This document shows positions 13,265 to 13,297 of a stretch of DNA of 13,297 nt, piece after piece. Made by a program: the position numbers and the translations under genes. This DNA comes from Pseudomonadota bacterium. Its GTDB lineage: Bacteria; Pseudomonadota; Alphaproteobacteria; Rhizobiales; Devosiaceae. The stretch is taken from NCBI GenBank assembly GCA_023427545.1, contig JAEZBF010000154.1:1-13297 (forward strand). Direction: 5' to 3'. The notes below the pieces were generated by a model that was given only the letters and a program-made list of their open reading frames with translations, made no database searches and was not told the DNA's origin. Numbering within the stretch: position 1 is the first letter of the stretch; the number at the start of each line of letters is the position of its first letter.

Positions 13265-13297
13265 AAACAGAGATTCCCGCCTACGCGGGAATGAGCC
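13265..13297. repeat. REP-like 33-bp element, copy 2 (inverted), at window end
   Basis: AAACAGAG, then ATTCCCGC (13273-13280), loop CTAC and GCGGGAAT (13285-13292), then GAGCC at the window edge. Reverse-complemented it matches copy 1 at 29 of 33 positions, with differences in the loop and flanks and none in the arms. Two inverted REPs with a short spacer form a BIME-like unit. It may continue or repeat past the edge. Confidence 0.8.

Noticed and set aside
13038..13297. CRISPR-like array at the right end
   Set aside because: There are only two copies of the 33-bp element, in opposite orientation, with a single 19-bp spacer; this is a REP pair and not an array of direct repeats.

Overview
The window is GC-rich chromosomal DNA of an alphaproteobacterium. 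Protein wording (S6, L9 and DnaB resemble Hyphomicrobiales homologues, e.g. the RQAKGEDLT stretch of L9), the gene order and the many intergenic palindromic repeats fit Hyphomicrobiales; a Devosia-like genus is only a guess. Most of it is core housekeeping DNA; I see no convincing undescribed multi-gene system. The accessory parts are a HigBA toxin-antitoxin pair and a cytochrome b561/MarR/GFA block placed between conserved operons.

Region 1 (1-5962, minus strand): a fatty-acid and cell-envelope gene cluster read right to left: fabD, fabG, acpP, fabF, mltG, yicC, gmk (gmk runs off the left edge). FabD loads malonyl onto AcpP, FabF condenses, FabG reduces; MltG cuts nascent glycan strands; YicC is an endoribonuclease-family protein; Gmk makes GDP. 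The mltG/yicC pair overlaps by 4 bp and yicC/gmk are 3 bp apart, so the distal part is translationally coupled. Promoter candidates lie before fabD and before acpP, and a REP-like hairpin sits in the fabD-fabG spacer.

Region 2 (5963-6902): a spacer with a short tandem repeat, then higB-higA on the plus strand. A perfect 19-bp palindrome lies just before the GTG start of higB and is a likely HigA operator. Base composition is less GC-rich than in the neighbours.

Region 3 (6903-8628, plus): ribosomal protein operon rpsF-rpsR-rplI with a good promoter candidate, a long leader with a hairpin before rpsF, a 160-bp rpsR-rplI spacer holding a REP-like element and two more hairpins, and a strong intrinsic terminator after rplI.

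Region 4 (8629-10220): cybB-like cytochrome b561 (minus) diverging from a marR gene (plus), with two near-identical 16-bp palindromic boxes, 20 bp apart, over the cybB promoter; then a GFA-family zinc protein gene (minus) converging on marR with a shared hairpin over both stop codons.

Region 5 (10221-13297, plus): dnaB and, 2 bp later, alr. The last 260 bp hold no gene but several palindromic repeats, including an inverted pair of 33-bp elements of the same family as the one between rpsR and rplI.
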